Assembly: GCF_001625195.1 (NCBI RefSeq)
Contig: NC_054391.1
Coordinates: forward strand, 6,521,157 to 6,585,156
Reading direction: 5' to 3'
DNA length: 64,000 nucleotides
DNA from: Drechmeria coniospora
Taxonomy: Eukaryota; Ascomycota; Sordariomycetes; Hypocreales; Ophiocordycipitaceae
Every line of letters begins with the position of its first letter. Positions within the stretch are counted from its first letter, which is position 1. Both the position numbers and the translations under genes were made by a program. This document shows positions 60,001 to 64,000 of this stretch, piece after piece. The notes beneath the pieces were generated by a model, which had not been told where the DNA came from, did not search any database, and worked only from the letters and a program-made list of their open reading frames with translations.

Positions 60001-62820
60001 GCTGGATGTATTTGCCGCATCTAGTCGTCGGCCATGGGCGTCGTCTGGGGCACCGACATCGGATGAAGCACAAGTGGATGAACGATAGGACGACAGGGGA
60101 TCGCCGCAGCGGAAGTCGGGCCGAGACAGCACGAACCTGTCGTGCTCCTCCGTCTTCTCCGCACATGCATCCACAGCTGCATCGTCGCCCCGGGGCGCAT
60201 TGTCCGAATCCGAGCAGCGGTCTGACCTGCTCTGCACATCCAAGCGAGGAGAGGAAACAGGTCCCGCCTCGCCTTCGCCTTCCCGTTTGGTCTCGGTAGG
60301 TTGTGGCGAGGCCAGGGTGGCAGCATATGACTCGATCGGTCGAAGAGCAAGGGAAGGGCCCTCAAAGCCGGCCCTCGAGTCCAGGATCGTCGGGTGGTCT
60401 GTTTCGTCACGTACTGCGGCCTGTGACGCCTCGTGCCCGACCTTTGGATTCGCACCCAAGGGATCTGGGTGTTCCCCGGAATGATCCTCATACCTTGGCT
60501 GAGGAGAGTCTGTAGCAGAAGTCTGGGGAGCTGGCGGCTTCGCAGATACGAACATGCCCAGCGAAGATTGATACGGCTGAACCGGGGGACTCGTCCGGGG
60601 TTCGTCATCGAGATCGGTTGCCTCGGATGTCTGAGACGTCGCGGACCGAGTCTGCGCTTCCGCACTCGTTGGGTGCCCGAGGAGAGCAATGCTCGAGGGG
60701 ATACCAAGCGTGGGCGAGTCACCATCCGTCGCCAACTGTCCGAGCTGTGGGGGGCTCGGAAGGAGTACTGCGGGTAAGGCGAGGCGTGGTTCGACTCCGT
60801 GCCCAGGGTTATCCACGACCGGATTCGCGAAGGGTTCGGTCGGCAGATGCTCCGGTTGCCTCGTCTCGGAATCGGAAGATGCGCCAACCTTGTCGAGAGC
60901 ACTTGAGATACCCTGCTCCGTCTGCGTTGGGGCGGCGGCGATGGCCGATGCAAGCGATTCGAGATCAGAGATTATCACGTCGGCCATCGCGGCCGGTTCC
61001 ACTGCCTTCTCGCGACTCCCAATGACTTCCTTTCGGGTCTCGAACGCTTGGCTTTCTCGGATGGATCTGCTGTATGCGAGTCTGATATGCTCCCGCCTGC
61101 GCTCGAAGTCAATGGGTCCGACGGATACCTTGCGATGTCTCGTTGCCGATTTGTCGTCCGATTTCAAGGGCATTGCGTCGGAGCCGTTGCTAGAACCTCC
61201 GCTGTCGGACCCCTTCATGCGCGAGCTGGCCGTCGCAACCAAGGAGACCGGCCGTCGCGGCCGTGAGCTTCTCAGGGTTGGCGATAACTTGGGCGGGGGC
61301 GTTGTTATGTACGCTTCAAGGCGCGGCTTGTTGCCCGGTGTGACAAGGGCTTCGGGGGGGTCCTTTCTGCCCGTCGGCGTTTTCGCCCTCGCTGGGGCGA
61401 CGGCGGGACGGAAAGCCCTCGCATTCGCACGTGCGCGTTTGAGCCCAGGGGGCGAGTATGAGGGAGGAGAGGGCGGACCAGACGAGTTGGTGGGGCTTCT
61501 CAGCTTTCTGTCGGGAATAGGGATTTTGGATATAGATGATGAAAAAACTAGGCTCGTCGGTGGAATGAATCTAGTGTGTGGCCTGCGGGCAATCTGTAAA
61601 AATGATGGAGACACTGTGACCTCGCTTCGTGAACGAGTGTGGCCCTTGGGCCGAGACGCAGAGCCGACGTGTGAAGGGTTGACCCGTTGGTTGACATGGC
61701 GATACCAGCTGCTTGGGGAAGGAGATTTCGTGTCGGGGCCGGAGTGGCGACGGTGGTGGTGGCGACGGCTCGATTCGGAGATCTTCTGGGATCGGCCATG
61801 ACCTATCCCGAAGCCAGGAGAGGATACGTCATATTTTTGAGGGAGAATCTCGCCAAACAACAGGCCCCGGGTCGCGGGCGCCGTCGGCGGAGACGATGAC
61901 CGTTTCTGGCCGTGGTGCAGGCTGCGTGAGGGAGAAGCGACCTTGCACGATGGGTGCGTCATCGAGCTGGAGGCGACGTCTTTGCCGTTGACGGACATTC
62001 CAGGCTTGCCGATGCGGCTGGCGAACGACCTTGAGCTGCTGGGCACGGGATCCTCCTGAGGTGCAACGGTCGACCGTTGCCCGCGTGTCCTTGCAGCGTC
62101 GTGGCCTTCCTGCGCCGTTTCCTGAGCCAATGATTTGTGAGCGTGTCCGGCAGGCAAGGCGGCGTACGGCGTTGCTCTACTTCGCGCCTTGACGACGACG
62201 ACGGCGGCGGCGGCAGCGGCATCGCTTACTGCTCGAGGTGGCGTGGATCCCAGTCTGGCAGAGGGTTGCGGGATGGAAGAAAGGGTGCCGTTTTGATCGA
62301 ATCGCTTCTTCAGATCCTTGACGCTCGGCCTTTTCAACGTGCCCGACGTCGAGTGGGTGCCGTCGTTCGGGTCCGAGGCGGCACAATCGGTGGATAGAGG
62401 CAATGAACCGTTCGACGAGAGGGCGAGATGGCTGGCGGCGGCGGTGGCTGCGTCGCCGAAGCACAATGAGGGGCCGATGACGGACGAGGCCATGAGCGGG
62501 TGGATGGGTTCGCCGTCGGAGGGTTGGCTGGCTTCGTAGCTCCGGTAGAAGACGTCGGGATTCACGGTCTCGGCGGCATGGTGCGCGTTGGCCAGGGCAG
62601 CTGTGTAGTTTGCGGCGGAGCGGCGATGGCCATCGCGGGCGAATTCGTCGTCGTCGTCGTCGTCGTCGTCGCCGGGGTGGGAGGTGCCGTCGTCGAGAGG
62701 GTGTTGGGGTCCAAGTTGGGATCCGAATTGGGCATCACCGTCTCCGTGGCCGAAGAGGCTCTCTCCAAGGCGAGGATTCGCACCGTCCGTCAGCAGGCCA
62801 GCATCCGGGTCGGGATCCAT
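57029..62820 (-). CDS. Rho/Cdc42 guanine-nucleotide exchange factor with DH, BAR and SH3 domains
   Basis: Three exons: 62820-58363, 58303-57227 and 57145-57029, total 1,883 residues. The start is ATG 62820 (MDPDPDAGLLTDG, context gccATGG); the frame reaches 62847 but that codon is TTG. Residues 1-1140 are Ser/Pro-rich and probably disordered, with a DDDDDDDD run and basic patches. The DH domain lies at about 1142-1357 (NVIKELIDTEAVFVRDMNIV; KPMQRITKYPNLIV). A BAR-like helical domain follows at about 1375-1600; its two halves join at EDH-LAQVRKHVIEPFEHV across a 59-base phase-0 intron. A C-terminal SH3 lies at about 1814-1883 (LWFAASLFEFNIA .. QIGWIWSKHFARL). DH-BAR proteins related to fission yeast Gef1 and animal DNMBP/Tuba activate Cdc42 at curved membranes during polarity and septation. 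No PH domain was seen, as expected, because BAR replaces it. The second intron (81 bases) splits the SH3 and is itself free of stops. Confidence 0.92.
62636..62676. repeat. (GTC)n trinucleotide run encoding poly-Asp in the exchange factor
   Basis: About eight to nine GTC/CGTC trinucleotides on the plus strand translate on the minus strand as an uninterrupted eight-Asp run near the N-terminus of the DH-BAR-SH3 protein. The run sits inside a disordered region, so length changes would probably be tolerated. Confidence 0.8.
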
Positions 62821-64000
62821 GGCGATGGCCTGCCTAGGACGAGGCAATCATCCGCCAAGCTGGACGTCGGGCGTCGCGACTGGGCGGGACTCGACAAAGG
62901 GCGGCAGGAGCAGGAACGAGCATCGATGCGTTGGCCGACGGGATGCAGGGGGACGCCGCGTACGAGGGACGAAGGCGGGTGGGCGAAATCGAGAGGAGGC
63001 TGCTTACGTGGATTGATTCACGTCGAGACCGGCTGGTGCGGGCGGTGGGAGGATTCGTGACGATGTACGCCTGGCCGGTGGTGGTGGTGATGGTGGGAGC
63101 GGATTGGGCAAGTGAGAGAGAAAAGGTGATGCCGAGGTGCTGCTACCTGGCAGCGGTGCAGTACCGTTGGTGGTTGGGATTCGGCCGCCCGCGAAAAGCC
63201 AGCAGGAGCCACGGCAGGGCAGGCAGGGCAGGCAGGTTGCCAGCAATCATGCACTAACGGGCAAGTACCCAGGTACCGAATACAGGCAGCCAACCAAGTC
63301 GCTGCGCGATGTTGCACGACAGCGGCGCACGTACGTGGGAGACAAGAGCCGGGATGTATCCTGTACGAAGATGGGGTCGTCGAATTCGTACATGTACACT
63401 ACACTGTATTACTTGGTCGCACAGCCGTGCTCCGTACCCTTTGCCGCGACGCTGCCCTCGCGCGGGCCACCTTGAACAACGATGCGGACTGCAGAGTTGG
63501 CGTCTGCACCGTGCAGGCACGTTGACTTGGAGCAGGTTGGTCGCACTGGCTGCAACGGGTACCTGATACTCGTTCGTACTAAGCTCCATGTTTGCGCGGT
63601 ATTCTCCAAATGGCGCGCCCTCCTCGCTTTGCCATTGTGAGCCATCCGTCGGCGTGGCTTGATCCAAGCGATGACGAGGGTGCAAACGCGGAGGACCAAG
63701 TACAGAGTACGGAGTACTTGTACATGCATTGGAGGTACCGGTACAAGCACTAGCGAGAGCTCGAACACGAGCGGGATGGTGAACGAACACGTACCGGTAC
63801 ATGTGATGCCGGCGCACTCCGACTAGTAAACATGTAGCTGTACAGCACGAGCCGACCCCGTCGTCCATGTCCATGCAAGCTTCGCTGGCAGCTGGTCCTC
63901 TTGTTCCGACTGATCAAATCCTTGTCCCGTCGCCTCACCTTGAGCGAGCGAGCATTTCGCTCGGCAACTCTTCAATCCCGCACGGACTTGGGGGCGCATG
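62821..64000. other. Upstream region of the exchange factor gene to the window edge
   Basis: This holds the leader and promoter of the minus-strand GEF gene, with no firm TATA box. GTAC-centred words return at about 63380-63420 and 63690-63835, including GTACAGAGTACGGAGTACTT near 63698. An AGGGCAGGCAGGGCAGGCAGG patch lies near 63215. No reading frame with a recognisable domain. Confidence 0.55.

Overview
The window is nuclear DNA of a filamentous ascomycete, most likely a sordariomycete of the order Hypocreales. The genes have short GT..AG introns of about 55-125 bases with CTGAC/CTAAT-type branch points. The products are typical of Pezizomycotina: a giant involucrin-repeat (Leashin-like) protein, a microsomal P450, APC2, Pkr1, a GPH-type sugar symporter and a DH-BAR-SH3 exchange factor. 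The order-level placement is inference from how the proteins look, not from a search.

Layout from left to right. A giant gene on the minus strand fills bases 1-15809 and runs off the left edge. It is followed by a cytochrome P450 (18099-19773, minus), a four-exon RING-finger protein (21351-23645, minus), the anaphase-promoting-complex subunit APC2 (30181-32808, minus) and a five-exon zinc-finger protein (34933-36126, minus). Next comes a 16.7 kb spacer with no gene I can support. The right part holds Pkr1 (52809-53333, plus), a six-exon sugar:proton symporter (53717-55698, minus) and a three-exon Rho/Cdc42 exchange factor (57029-62820, minus). All exon structures were rebuilt by hand from splice sites, and each join keeps the reading frame and restores a family motif.

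The genes do not form an obvious pathway or cluster. Several serve hyphal cell biology: a septal-pore/Woronin-body tether candidate, a polarity GEF, a mitotic ubiquitin ligase subunit and a V-ATPase assembly factor.

The unusual part is the spacer DNA, roughly 30 kb in total. It is saturated with short GTAC-centred words, above all TACGGAGTA and its reverse complement TACTCCGTA, and carries many minisatellites. These words are frequent in the spacers and were not noticed inside exons. No tRNA, rRNA, CRISPR array or intact transposon was seen.
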